Below, one piece after another: positions 17,188 to 23,081 of a DNA stretch of 23,081 nucleotides. The DNA lies in assembly GCA_023445495.1 (NCBI GenBank), contig JAEXLC010000198.1, positions 1 to 23,081 of the forward strand. The letters are read 5' to 3'. The notes beneath the pieces are model-generated. The model was given only the letters and a program-made list of their open reading frames with translations. It was not told the DNA's origin and searched no databases. The position numbers and the translations under genes are program-made. Source of the stretch: Pseudomonadota bacterium. Lineage in GTDB: Bacteria; Pseudomonadota; Alphaproteobacteria; Sphingomonadales; Sphingomonadaceae. Numbering within the stretch: the first letter of the stretch is position 1; every line of letters starts with the position of its first letter.

Positions 17188-17209
17188 TCCCCTCCTGGGA
17201 GGGAGGGGA
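17188..17209. terminator. Weak hairpin between convergent genes
   Basis: TCCCCTCC (17188-17195) and GGAGGGGA (17202-17209) form an 8-bp stem with a 6-base loop in the 30-base gap between the convergent DUF6882-like and prmA genes. It has no T-run, so efficient intrinsic termination is doubtful. Confidence 0.35.
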
Positions 17210-17215
17210 AGCCAG

Positions 17216-18190
17216 TTACCAGCTGCCGAAGCCGGGCGCCTCGCCCTTGCCGCGGCTGAGACGGGTCACCCGCTCGGTGCCGTAGCGCACGCGCTTGGTG
17301 AGCGTCAGCGTCGGCCAGTCGCCGCGATCGGCGCGGCTGACCAGGCGCAGCCCCTGGCGGCGATAGGCCTGGGCCACCGTCTCGGCCTGGGTACCCAGCA
17401 GCCCCGCCAGGATCAGCGTCCCGCCCTCCGCCAGCACCGCGCCCAGGCTCGGCGCCAGCTCGACCAGCGGGCCGGCAAGGATATTGGCGATGACAAGGTC
17501 ATAGGGCGCGCGGCCGAGCAGCAGCGGATGCTCGACGCCGGCGGCCGCGGCAAGCGCCAGCGCGCCCTGCCCGCCGCCAAGCTTGACGCGATTGATATCG
17601 GCATTGTCGGCGGTGACTTCGACCGCGCGGGGATCGATGTCCGAAGCGGTGGCATAGGCGCGCGGCCACAGGTGCAGCGCGGCAAAGGCGAGCAGCCCGG
17701 TGCCGGTGCCGACGTCGAGGACATTCTCGAAGCGCTTGCCCTCGGCCTTGAGCCGGTCGAGCGCGATCAGGCAGCCCGAGGTCGTCTCGTGCGTGCCGGT
17801 GCCGAAGGCGAGGCCGGCATCGATGCGGAACGCCTTTGCCCCTGCCGGCACCCGGCCCTTGTTGGTGGCGGTGTGGACATAGAAGCGACCGGCATGGACC
17901 GGCTCGATCCCCGCCTGGCTCAGCGTCACCCAATCGGCATCGCGGATCTTCTCGGCGACGGCCTTCACCCCGTTCGAGCTCGGCGCCAGCGCCTGCACCG
18001 CCGCCAGCGCCGCGCTGTTCGGCTTGCTGTCGAAATAGGCCTCGAGCTGCCAGGCGAGCGGATCGTCGGCGATCACTTCGCTGGTGAGCAGCACCGGCGA
18101 CGGCTCGATCTCGAACACCGCCTCGTCATCGGCGTCGATCGCCTCGGCCTCGGCGCGGGTACAGGGCAGGATGAGCTTCCAGCTCGACAT
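17216..18190 (-). CDS. prmA: Ribosomal protein L11 methyltransferase
   Basis: PrmA trimethylates ribosomal protein L11 with S-adenosylmethionine in the cytoplasm. The 324-residue protein has an N-terminal substrate-binding region and a Rossmann methyltransferase domain with FGTGTHETTSGCLIALD, VLDVGTGTGLLAFAALHLW (SAM motif I), ASDIDPRAVEVTADNA and VIANILAGPLVELAP, the latter being the PrmA signature. ATG 18190 was chosen; a GGAG lies 8 bases upstream, and it overlaps the upstream stop as TGATG. A TTG three bases upstream could also serve. It is the last gene of the SDR-unknown-prmA cluster; no dnaJ or accBC neighbours, as seen in some other bacteria, are present. Confidence 0.95.
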   Translation of the reverse strand: MSSWKLILPCTRAEAEAIDADDEAVFEIEPSPVLLTSEVIADDPLAWQLEAYFDSKPNSAALAAVQALAPSSNGVKAVAEKIRDADWVTLSQAGIEPVHAGRFYVHTATNKGRVPAGAKAFRIDAGLAFGTGTHETTSGCLIALDRLKAEGKRFENVLDVGTGTGLLAFAALHLWPRAYATASDIDPRAVEVTADNADINRVKLGGGQGALALAAAAGVEHPLLLGRAPYDLVIANILAGPLVELAPSLGAVLAEGGTLILAGLLGTQAETVAQAYRRQGLRLVSRADRGDWPTLTLTKRVRYGTERVTRLSRGKGEAPGFGSW

Positions 18191-18933
18191 CAATCAATCT
18201 CCACAGGACGCGCGACGACCACCTTCAGGGCAGGAATCTCGATCGCGCGATATTGCAACTTGCGGCCCTGGCGCATCAGCAGGGCGACGCGCGTCGGGCT
18301 CTGCATCCAGACCTTGTCCACCCCGTCAATACCGGTGAGCAGGAAGGCCTGGCGCCCGGTGGCGAGATCGCCGACCAGCACATCCTCCTTGCCGCCCTGG
18401 GCGCGGACGCGGAACAGATAGTAAGCGAAGGGCGGCTCGGGCTTCTTCTGGGCCGCGGCACCGTCCACTTCATATGTGTCTGCCTTGACCGCCGCGTCAT
18501 CGCCGATGGCGCCCGCAAGATACTGACGCTCGATGATCCGCCGGCTGTTGTCGGGCAGGAGCTTGCGGCTCGCACCGCTGGCCTTGTCGAGCAGGATCAC
18601 GTTGCGCTCGTCCGCGGGTTCTCCGACCGAATAGCTGCCGCCGCCCCGTCCGATCGAATTCTCGGTCGCGATCACGATCTCGGTGAGATTGAGGCCGCGC
18701 AGCGGCGTGACTTCCGAGACCGCGAACACTTCGTTGGCGGCCTTGGCCTCGACCTGCGCCGGTGCTTCCCGGTGGCGGCGGCCATCATAGAACATCGCCA
18801 CGGCCATCACGATCGCGACCAGCCCGACGATCGCCCCGATCATCGCCAGTGCGCCGATCACCAGTGCGCCGAACTGGCCGCCGAACAACGGACGCCCGGG
18901 CCTGGCGGCTTCGGCCGGCGGGCTATCGGACAT
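18190..18933 (-). CDS. Membrane-anchored protein of unknown function
   Basis: The 247-residue protein has a cytoplasmic Pro/Ala-rich tail, one strong transmembrane helix (about 22-49) and an outward-facing domain of about 195 residues. That domain contains repeated beta-type stretches (NLTEIVIATENSI, RNVILLDKASGASRKLLPDN, KEDVLVGDLATGRQAFLLTG, RVALLMRQGRKLQYRAIE) reminiscent of beta-propeller blades, but I do not recognise a family. It overlaps the SDR gene by 11 bases and prmA by one, so it sits within a tight three-gene operon. Function is unknown; location is probably the inner membrane facing the periplasm. Confidence 0.85.
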   Translation of the reverse strand: MSDSPPAEAARPGRPLFGGQFGALVIGALAMIGAIVGLVAIVMAVAMFYDGRRHREAPAQVEAKAANEVFAVSEVTPLRGLNLTEIVIATENSIGRGGGSYSVGEPADERNVILLDKASGASRKLLPDNSRRIIERQYLAGAIGDDAAVKADTYEVDGAAAQKKPEPPFAYYLFRVRAQGGKEDVLVGDLATGRQAFLLTGIDGVDKVWMQSPTRVALLMRQGRKLQYRAIEIPALKVVVARPVEID

Positions 18934-19624
18934 AGCTGGCGCCGTTGATGTCGAGCACCGACCCGGTCATCGAAGGCGGCGCGGACAGCGCGCAGAAGCG
19001 GGCGAGCACCGCCACCTCGTCGGTATCCGCCACCCGGCCGAGCGGGATGTCGGCGAGCAATTTCTCGCCGCCGCGGCTGGCGAGATACTCGTCGGCCATG
19101 CCGGTCATGGTGAAGCCGGGGCAGATCGCGAAGGCGAGGATGCCCTGGCGCGCATAGCCGCGCGCGATGCTCTTGGTCATGCCGACCATGCCGGCCTTGG
19201 ACGCGGCATAATGCCAGTGCGCCGGGCTGTCGCCGCGATAGGCGGCGCGGCTCGCCATGTTGACGATGCGCCCGGGGCGGCCCTCGGCCTGCCAGTGGCA
19301 GATGGCGAGGCGGCAGAGCTCGGCGGCGGCGGTGAGGTTCACCCGCATCGTCCGCTCCCAGTTCGCCACCCAGTCGTCATGATCGATGTCGAGCGGGTTG
19401 CTCTCGAACACGCCGGCATTGTTGATGACCACGTCGATCCGGCCGTCCAGCGCATCGAGCGCCTTGCTCCACAGCGCCTTGGGCGCGGAAGGATCGGCGA
19501 AATCGGCGGGCATCCCGCTTCGCGTGCCCTGGCCGATCAGGCGGACATCATCGTTCTTGAAGCTCTCGGCGATCGCGGCGCCGATGCCACGGCTCGCGCC
19601 GGTGAGGAGGATATGGGTGGCCAT
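18923..19624 (-). CDS. SDR-family NAD(P)-dependent oxidoreductase
   Basis: The 233-residue protein is a classical short-chain dehydrogenase/reductase: TGASRGIG (8-15) binds the cofactor, NNAG stabilises the central sheet, Ser in VNMASRAAYRG and the Y-x-x-x-K motif in HYAASKAG form the active site, and CPGFTMTGM follows. It keeps no extra domain, so it is probably a soluble cytoplasmic enzyme. The substrate cannot be predicted. It is the first gene of an overlapping operon with the membrane-anchored unknown and prmA. No strong ribosome binding site is visible upstream of ATG 19624. The palindromic repeat at 19653-19734 is just upstream. Confidence 0.93.
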   Translation of the reverse strand: MATHILLTGASRGIGAAIAESFKNDDVRLIGQGTRSGMPADFADPSAPKALWSKALDALDGRIDVVINNAGVFESNPLDIDHDDWVANWERTMRVNLTAAAELCRLAICHWQAEGRPGRIVNMASRAAYRGDSPAHWHYAASKAGMVGMTKSIARGYARQGILAFAICPGFTMTGMADEYLASRGGEKLLADIPLGRVADTDEVAVLARFCALSAPPSMTGSVLDINGASYVR

Positions 19625-19652
19625 GCGCCTGCGTAGCGCGTCCCCCCGTCCC

Positions 19653-19734
19653 CGTCATCCCCGCGGAGGCGGAGGTCCAGAGTAGCAAGTGCTGTCCTGC
19701 TTGCCCCTGGATCCCTGCCTTCGCGGGAATGACG
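19653..19734. repeat. Palindromic intergenic repeat (GTCATCCCCGCG-type), copy 2
   Basis: This is the same family as the repeat at 11662-11746: arms beginning CGTCATCCCCGCGGAGGCGG and ending in GGGAATGACG surround a 24-base spacer, with more mismatches than copy 1. It lies between the chemoreceptor stop at 19742 and the SDR start at 19624. Both flanking genes read leftward, so this gap must hold the end of the chemoreceptor operon and the SDR promoter. Confidence 0.82.
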
Positions 19735-19741
19735 AAGTTCG

Positions 19742-21109
19742 TCAGGCTGCGACGCTGCTGGAGAAGCTCTCCGCGGCGGTGCGCAGCTTGTGGAGGCGGT
19801 CGTCGACTTCGGCCACGTCCTTCTGGAGCGTGTCGATCTCATGCGTCACCGACTTGGTGTCCTCGCGGATCGCACCGATCGTGGCGGACATCGAGTCGGC
19901 GGCAAGCGCGGTCTCGTCCACCGCCGCGGTGATCGCGGTGACGGTCTGCGCCTGCACTTCCATCGCCCCGCGGATGCGGTTGGCGCTGGCCTGCACTTCA
20001 CTGACCGTCGAGCGGATCGAGGCGTTGGTTTCCACCGTGCTCTTCGTCGCCGACTGGATCGCCGCGATCTTGGCGGCGATGTCGTCGGTGGCGCGCGCCG
20101 TCTGGTTGGCGAGGCTCTTCACTTCCTGCGCGACCACCGCGAAGCCGCGGCCGGCGTCACCCGCGCGGGCCGCCTCGATCGTCGCGTTGAGCGCGAGCAG
20201 GTTGGTCTGACCGGCAATGTCGCGGATCAGGCCGAGGATCGATTCGATCGACTTGGCATGGTCCGAAAGCGCTTCGCTCATGCCGACCGCATCGGTCGCC
20301 TGCGAAGAAGCGCGGGTAGCGATCCCGGCCGCAGCCTCGACTTCCATGCGGGCATCCTCGATCGCGCGGATCAGGCCTGCGGCGGTCTGCGCCGCCTCGC
20401 GCATCGCCACCGCCGACTGCTCGGCGGCCGCGGCGACTTCGCTTGCCTTGCCCAGCATCCCGCGCGCCGAGCCCGAAGCGCCCTGCGCCTGCACCCGGAT
20501 GCGGTTGGCGAGGCCGGTAGCCCCTTCGATCGACTCGGCGATGCTCGCCTTGAACTTCTGCGACCGGTCGCGGCGCGCCTGGTCGGCATAGGCCGCGTCG
20601 CGCGCGCCGAGATGGCCCGCCATCAGGTCGGCCTCGGCCATCGCCATGCGCTGGACGATGTCGCAGAGACGCCCGAGCTTGTCGGCATCGCCGGGCAGCG
20701 CCTCGCGCAGCGCGCGCATCGTCGCGCTATGGGCATAGGAGAAGGCAGCGACCACCGCCGGCAGCGGGATGCCCGCGGCATAGGTCTGGGTGGCATAGGC
20801 GCACACCATCTCGACCCATTCCTCGCTGAACGGCTTCTCGAACTTGACCGTGCCGTAGCGCGTGCCGTTGGCGACCTGCGCTTCGTAGAGCGCGGGATCG
20901 TCGAACACGTCGCGCATCGCCTGGCTGGCCGGCATCGCCTTGAAATGGACCCAGAAGCCCTCGGCGATCTCGCGCTGGCGGTGACCGATCAGCGTGACGA
21001 TCTCGCGGCAGCCCGCCTCGATCGCACCGTCCCAGTCATATTCGCGGCGATGCTCTTCCACCGTCCGCATGCCGCCGCTCCAGCGGCCGGGTTCGCGTGC
21101 AACTACCAT
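19742..21109 (-). CDS. Soluble methyl-accepting chemotaxis protein with globin-like sensor domain (second in operon)
   Basis: The 455-residue protein has no membrane segment and no HAMP domain. Residues about 20-170 form an all-helical sensor; VFDDPALYEAQVANGTRYGTVKF, EEWVEMVCAYATQTY and AAGIPLPAVVAAFSYAHS follow the layout of globin-coupled sensors. In that alignment the proximal histidine is Thr109, followed by Tyr110. The rest is a chemoreceptor signalling hairpin with the tip around QTNLLALNATIEAARAGDAGRGFAVVAQEVKSLA, which contacts CheA/CheW. ATG 21109 has GGAGG at 21115-21119 with a 5-base spacer. It follows the paralogous receptor gene by 13 bases and shares an almost identical signalling half with it. 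Confidence 0.9.
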   Translation of the reverse strand: MVVAREPGRWSGGMRTVEEHRREYDWDGAIEAGCREIVTLIGHRQREIAEGFWVHFKAMPASQAMRDVFDDPALYEAQVANGTRYGTVKFEKPFSEEWVEMVCAYATQTYAAGIPLPAVVAAFSYAHSATMRALREALPGDADKLGRLCDIVQRMAMAEADLMAGHLGARDAAYADQARRDRSQKFKASIAESIEGATGLANRIRVQAQGASGSARGMLGKASEVAAAAEQSAVAMREAAQTAAGLIRAIEDARMEVEAAAGIATRASSQATDAVGMSEALSDHAKSIESILGLIRDIAGQTNLLALNATIEAARAGDAGRGFAVVAQEVKSLANQTARATDDIAAKIAAIQSATKSTVETNASIRSTVSEVQASANRIRGAMEVQAQTVTAITAAVDETALAADSMSATIGAIREDTKSVTHEIDTLQKDVAEVDDRLHKLRTAAESFSSSVAA

Positions 21110-21122
21110 CCTGTCCTCCCCC

Positions 21123-22493
21123 TCAGGCCGCGACCTTGGCGATGAAATCGCTGGCGCTGCCCTTCAGGCTGCCGAGCTGCCCCTCGAGCGCGGCAAAGCC
21201 CTGGCCGACCCGGTCGATCTCGCTCGCCACGGCTTCGGTATCCTCGCGAATCGCGCCGATCGTGGCCGACATCGAGTCGGCGGCAAGCGCGGTCTCGTCG
21301 ACCGCCGCGGTAATCGCGGTGACGGTCTGCGCCTGGACTTCCATCGCGACGCGGATCCGGTTCGCGCTTTCCTGGACCTCGGTCACCGTCGAGCGGATCG
21401 AGGCATTGGTCTCGACCGTGCTCTTCGTCGCCGACTGGATCGCCGCGATCTTGGCGGCGATGTCGTCGGTGGCGCGGGCGGTCTGGTTGGCCAGGCTCTT
21501 CACTTCCTGCGCGACCACCGCGAAGCCGCGGCCGGCGTCACCCGCGCGGGCTGCCTCGATCGTCGCATTGAGCGCGAGCAGGTTGGTCTGGCCGGCGATG
21601 TCGCGGATCAGGCCGAGGATCGATTCGATCGACTTGGCGTGGTCGCTGAGCGCTTCGCTCATGCCGACCGCATCGGTCGCCTGCGAAGAAGCACGGGTAG
21701 CGATACCCGCCGCCGCCTCGACTTCCATGCGGGCGTCCTCGATCGCGCGGATCAGGCCAGCGGCAGTCTGCGCCGCCTCGCGCATCGCCACCGCCGACTG
21801 CTCGGCGGCCGCCGCGACTTCGCTTGCCTTGCCCAGCATCCCGCGCGCCGAAGCGGAGGTGTGGCTGGCCTGGACCCGAAGCTGCTCGCCTTCGCGCGAG
21901 GCCCGCTGGACGGTGCCGCCGATCGAATCGCGGAAATCCTCGGCAAGCCGGTCGCGCGCCGCCTGGGCGCTGTGCTCGCGATACATGTTGTAGATCTCGA
22001 CCGTGATGTCGCCCTCGAGCGCCGAGAGGCGCATCAGCGTGTCGATCAGCCCGGCGAGTCGCGCATTCTCGGCGCCGACGCGGCGGATCAGGATCTCGAG
22101 CGCCGCCCGGTCGCTCGCGCTGATCATCGAAAGCAGCGCCATCGGCGGCACATCGGCCGCATAGGCAGCCGCCACCGAACGCTCGATCGACTCGATCCAG
22201 GCCCGGCCCTCGGGATCGAGGAATCGGTTCTTGAGGAAGACCACGCCGACATCGATCATCTTCTGCGTATCGTCGGGCGCCCAGTTGCGCTCGTCGGCGA
22301 AGCAGCGCAGCCATTGCTGCCAATAGGCTTCGGAGACCGCGCGAATCTCGGGCTCCAGCGCTTCCCAGGCGGCGCGGCCCGAAGCGGCGAGCGATCCTTC
22401 GATGTCGAAGATGCGCAGGCGCGCGCGCACGTCGATGCGGGCGGCCACGGTACCCGGCTTGGGCAGGTCTTCGGACGAAACGGCGTTGGTCAC
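21123..22493 (-). CDS. Soluble methyl-accepting chemotaxis protein with globin-like sensor domain (first in operon)
   Basis: The 456-residue protein parallels its downstream neighbour: a soluble helical sensor (about 20-170) and a chemoreceptor signalling hairpin, no membrane segment. The sensor begins RLRIFDIEGSLAA, then ALEPEIRAVSEAYWQQWL, EGRAWIESIERSVAAAYAADVPPMALL, a good fit to the globin-coupled sensor layout. The proximal histidine position is Ala110, followed by Tyr111. I chose the GTG at 22493 because AGGGGA (22501-22506 complement) lies 7 bases upstream; an ATG farther upstream would extend across the CtrA-like site. The gene heads a two-gene operon and is probably under CtrA control. 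Confidence 0.88.
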   Translation of the reverse strand: MTNAVSSEDLPKPGTVAARIDVRARLRIFDIEGSLAASGRAAWEALEPEIRAVSEAYWQQWLRCFADERNWAPDDTQKMIDVGVVFLKNRFLDPEGRAWIESIERSVAAAYAADVPPMALLSMISASDRAALEILIRRVGAENARLAGLIDTLMRLSALEGDITVEIYNMYREHSAQAARDRLAEDFRDSIGGTVQRASREGEQLRVQASHTSASARGMLGKASEVAAAAEQSAVAMREAAQTAAGLIRAIEDARMEVEAAAGIATRASSQATDAVGMSEALSDHAKSIESILGLIRDIAGQTNLLALNATIEAARAGDAGRGFAVVAQEVKSLANQTARATDDIAAKIAAIQSATKSTVETNASIRSTVTEVQESANRIRVAMEVQAQTVTAITAAVDETALAADSMSATIGAIREDTEAVASEIDRVGQGFAALEGQLGSLKGSASDFIAKVAA

Positions 22494-22556
22494 GGAACAG
22501 TCCCCTGTGCGGCCGCGGGACGATCGGCCACTTGCTCCGCGATATGCGGGCGAACT

Positions 22557-22573
22557 GGTTAAGACCGGGTTAG
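22557..22573 (-). promoter_or_regulatory. Candidate CtrA binding site upstream of the chemoreceptor operon
   Basis: Read on the minus strand the site is CTAA-N7-TTAACC, against the known CtrA consensus TTAA-N7-TTAACC. TTAA is at 22559-22562 and the mate TTAG (CTAA on minus) at 22570-22573 with exactly 7 bases between. TTAA is rare in this GC-rich sequence. The site is about 70 bases upstream of the GTG start, a reasonable promoter position. In alphaproteobacteria CtrA commonly controls motility and chemotaxis genes. Confidence 0.55.
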
Positions 22574-22659
22574 CCAAGCCCCCATGTTGCGCATGCCAGC
22601 TTGCATCCCGCGACATGCGGACTAAGGAGACGGGCACCGACCGAGGAAGGACTTCAATC

Positions 22660-23079
22660 TTGGCCAATGTGCGCAACACGGCGCGACCCTTGTCGCCGCA
22701 TCTGTCGATCTGGAAATGGGGCCCGTCGATGACGGCCTCGATCATCCACCGCGTCACCGGCAGCGGGCTGGCGACCGTGGGTACCCTCCTGTTCGTCTGG
22801 TGGCTCGTCGCCCTCGCCTCCGGCCCGGCGGCCTATGCCTGCTTCCTCGACGTGTTCACGGTGAAGTCCGGCGCGCTCAACATTATCGGCTATGTCTTCG
22901 GCATCGGCCTGACGCTGTCGTTCTTCCAGCATCTCAGCTCGGGCGTGCGCCACTTCTTCCTGGACCAGGGCGCCAATTTCGAGCTCAAGGCCAACAAGGC
23001 GACCGCGAACCTCACCTTCGCCGTGTCGATCCTCGCCACCATCGCCTTCTGGGCCTTCATCATCCTGGGGAAGCACTAA
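22660..23079 (+). CDS. sdhC: Succinate dehydrogenase cytochrome b556 subunit
   Basis: SdhC anchors succinate dehydrogenase (complex II) in the inner membrane and helps bind haem b and ubiquinone. The 139-residue protein has the family start RPLSPHLSIWKWGPSMTAS, then SIIHRVTG with Ser27 and Arg31 at the positions used for quinone binding in E. coli SdhC, and three transmembrane helices (about 36-53, 72-92, 117-136). His91 aligns with the haem ligand His84 of E. coli. The start is a TTG at 22660, with GGAAGGA at 22644-22650 and a 9-base spacer; no ATG or GTG fits better. The TAA stop overlaps a following ATG (TAATG), as expected before sdhD. It is divergent from the chemoreceptor operon. Confidence 0.95.
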   Translation: MANVRNTARPLSPHLSIWKWGPSMTASIIHRVTGSGLATVGTLLFVWWLVALASGPAAYACFLDVFTVKSGALNIIGYVFGIGLTLSFFQHLSSGVRHFFLDQGANFELKANKATANLTFAVSILATIAFWAFIILGKH

Positions 23080-23081
23080 TG
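23079..23081 (+). CDS. Start codon of the next gene, probably sdhD (window edge)
   Basis: The final three bases are ATG overlapping the sdhC stop as TAATG. The usual sdhC-sdhD-sdhA-sdhB order makes sdhD the likely owner; only the start codon is inside the window. Confidence 0.4.

Noticed and set aside
20994..22562. Plus-strand frames over the chemoreceptor genes that look like repeated proteins
   Set aside because: The apparent repeats are the antisense image of the duplicated signalling halves; no independent evidence of coding.
22587..22626. TTGCGC/TTGCAT elements as the sdhC promoter
   Set aside because: No acceptable -10 hexamer lies 16-18 bases downstream of either; the promoter could not be placed.

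Overview
The window looks like chromosomal DNA of a sphingomonad (Alphaproteobacteria, Sphingomonadaceae or close kin). The base composition is very GC-rich, genes are tightly packed with ATGA/TGATG overlaps, and the gaps hold two palindromic repeat types that I recall as typical of sphingomonads. Protein families fit as well: NodT-type efflux, an M13 peptidase, a POT peptide transporter, a phhA-type hydroxylase and soluble chemoreceptors. No rRNA, tRNA, CRISPR array, phage, transposase or defence locus is visible. The genus assignment is inference from composition and families, not from a marker gene.

Layout. (1) 1-3691, minus strand: a tripartite efflux operon, outer-membrane NodT/TolC lipoprotein -> MacA/HlyD adaptor -> MacB-type ATPase. 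It runs off the left edge into a suspicious poly-C (poly-G on the coding strand) tract where the permease should begin. (2) 3847-6299, plus: acetyl-CoA synthetase with a translationally coupled macrodomain protein. (3) 6373-8409, plus: secreted M13 zinc metallopeptidase with a strong terminator. (4) 8410-9737: a palindromic repeat, a spermidine-synthase-like methyltransferase, then a dense cluster of TTGCA motifs ahead of a 38-codon ORF that has its own ribosome binding site and terminator. (5) 9738-11543, minus: POT-family peptide transporter. (6) 11662-12424: palindromic repeat and a nitroreductase. (7) 12443-13965, plus: apparently leaderless YtrA-type GntR regulator, signal peptidase I and an ABM-fold monooxygenase in one overlapping operon, followed by a DUF5990-like gene. 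(8) 14402-15753, minus: DUF2459-like membrane-anchored protein coupled to an alpha/beta hydrolase. (9) 15789-17185, plus: phenylalanine 4-monooxygenase coupled to a DUF6882-like gene. (10) 17216-19624, minus: SDR oxidoreductase -> membrane-anchored unknown -> prmA, all overlapping. (11) 19742-22493, minus: two tandem soluble chemoreceptors with almost identical signalling halves and different globin-like sensor halves, preceded by a good match to a CtrA box. (12) 22660 to the right edge, plus: sdhC and the start codon of the next sdh gene.

Most of the window is ordinary core and near-core metabolism. The parts that most deserve a second look are the TTGCA-cluster/38-aa ORF locus (9369-9651), the acs-macrodomain coupling, the duplicated globin-like chemoreceptors that appear to lack the haem-ligating histidine and carry a CtrA box, and the leaderless GntR-lepB operon. 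I see no clear multi-gene system that I would call wholly new.
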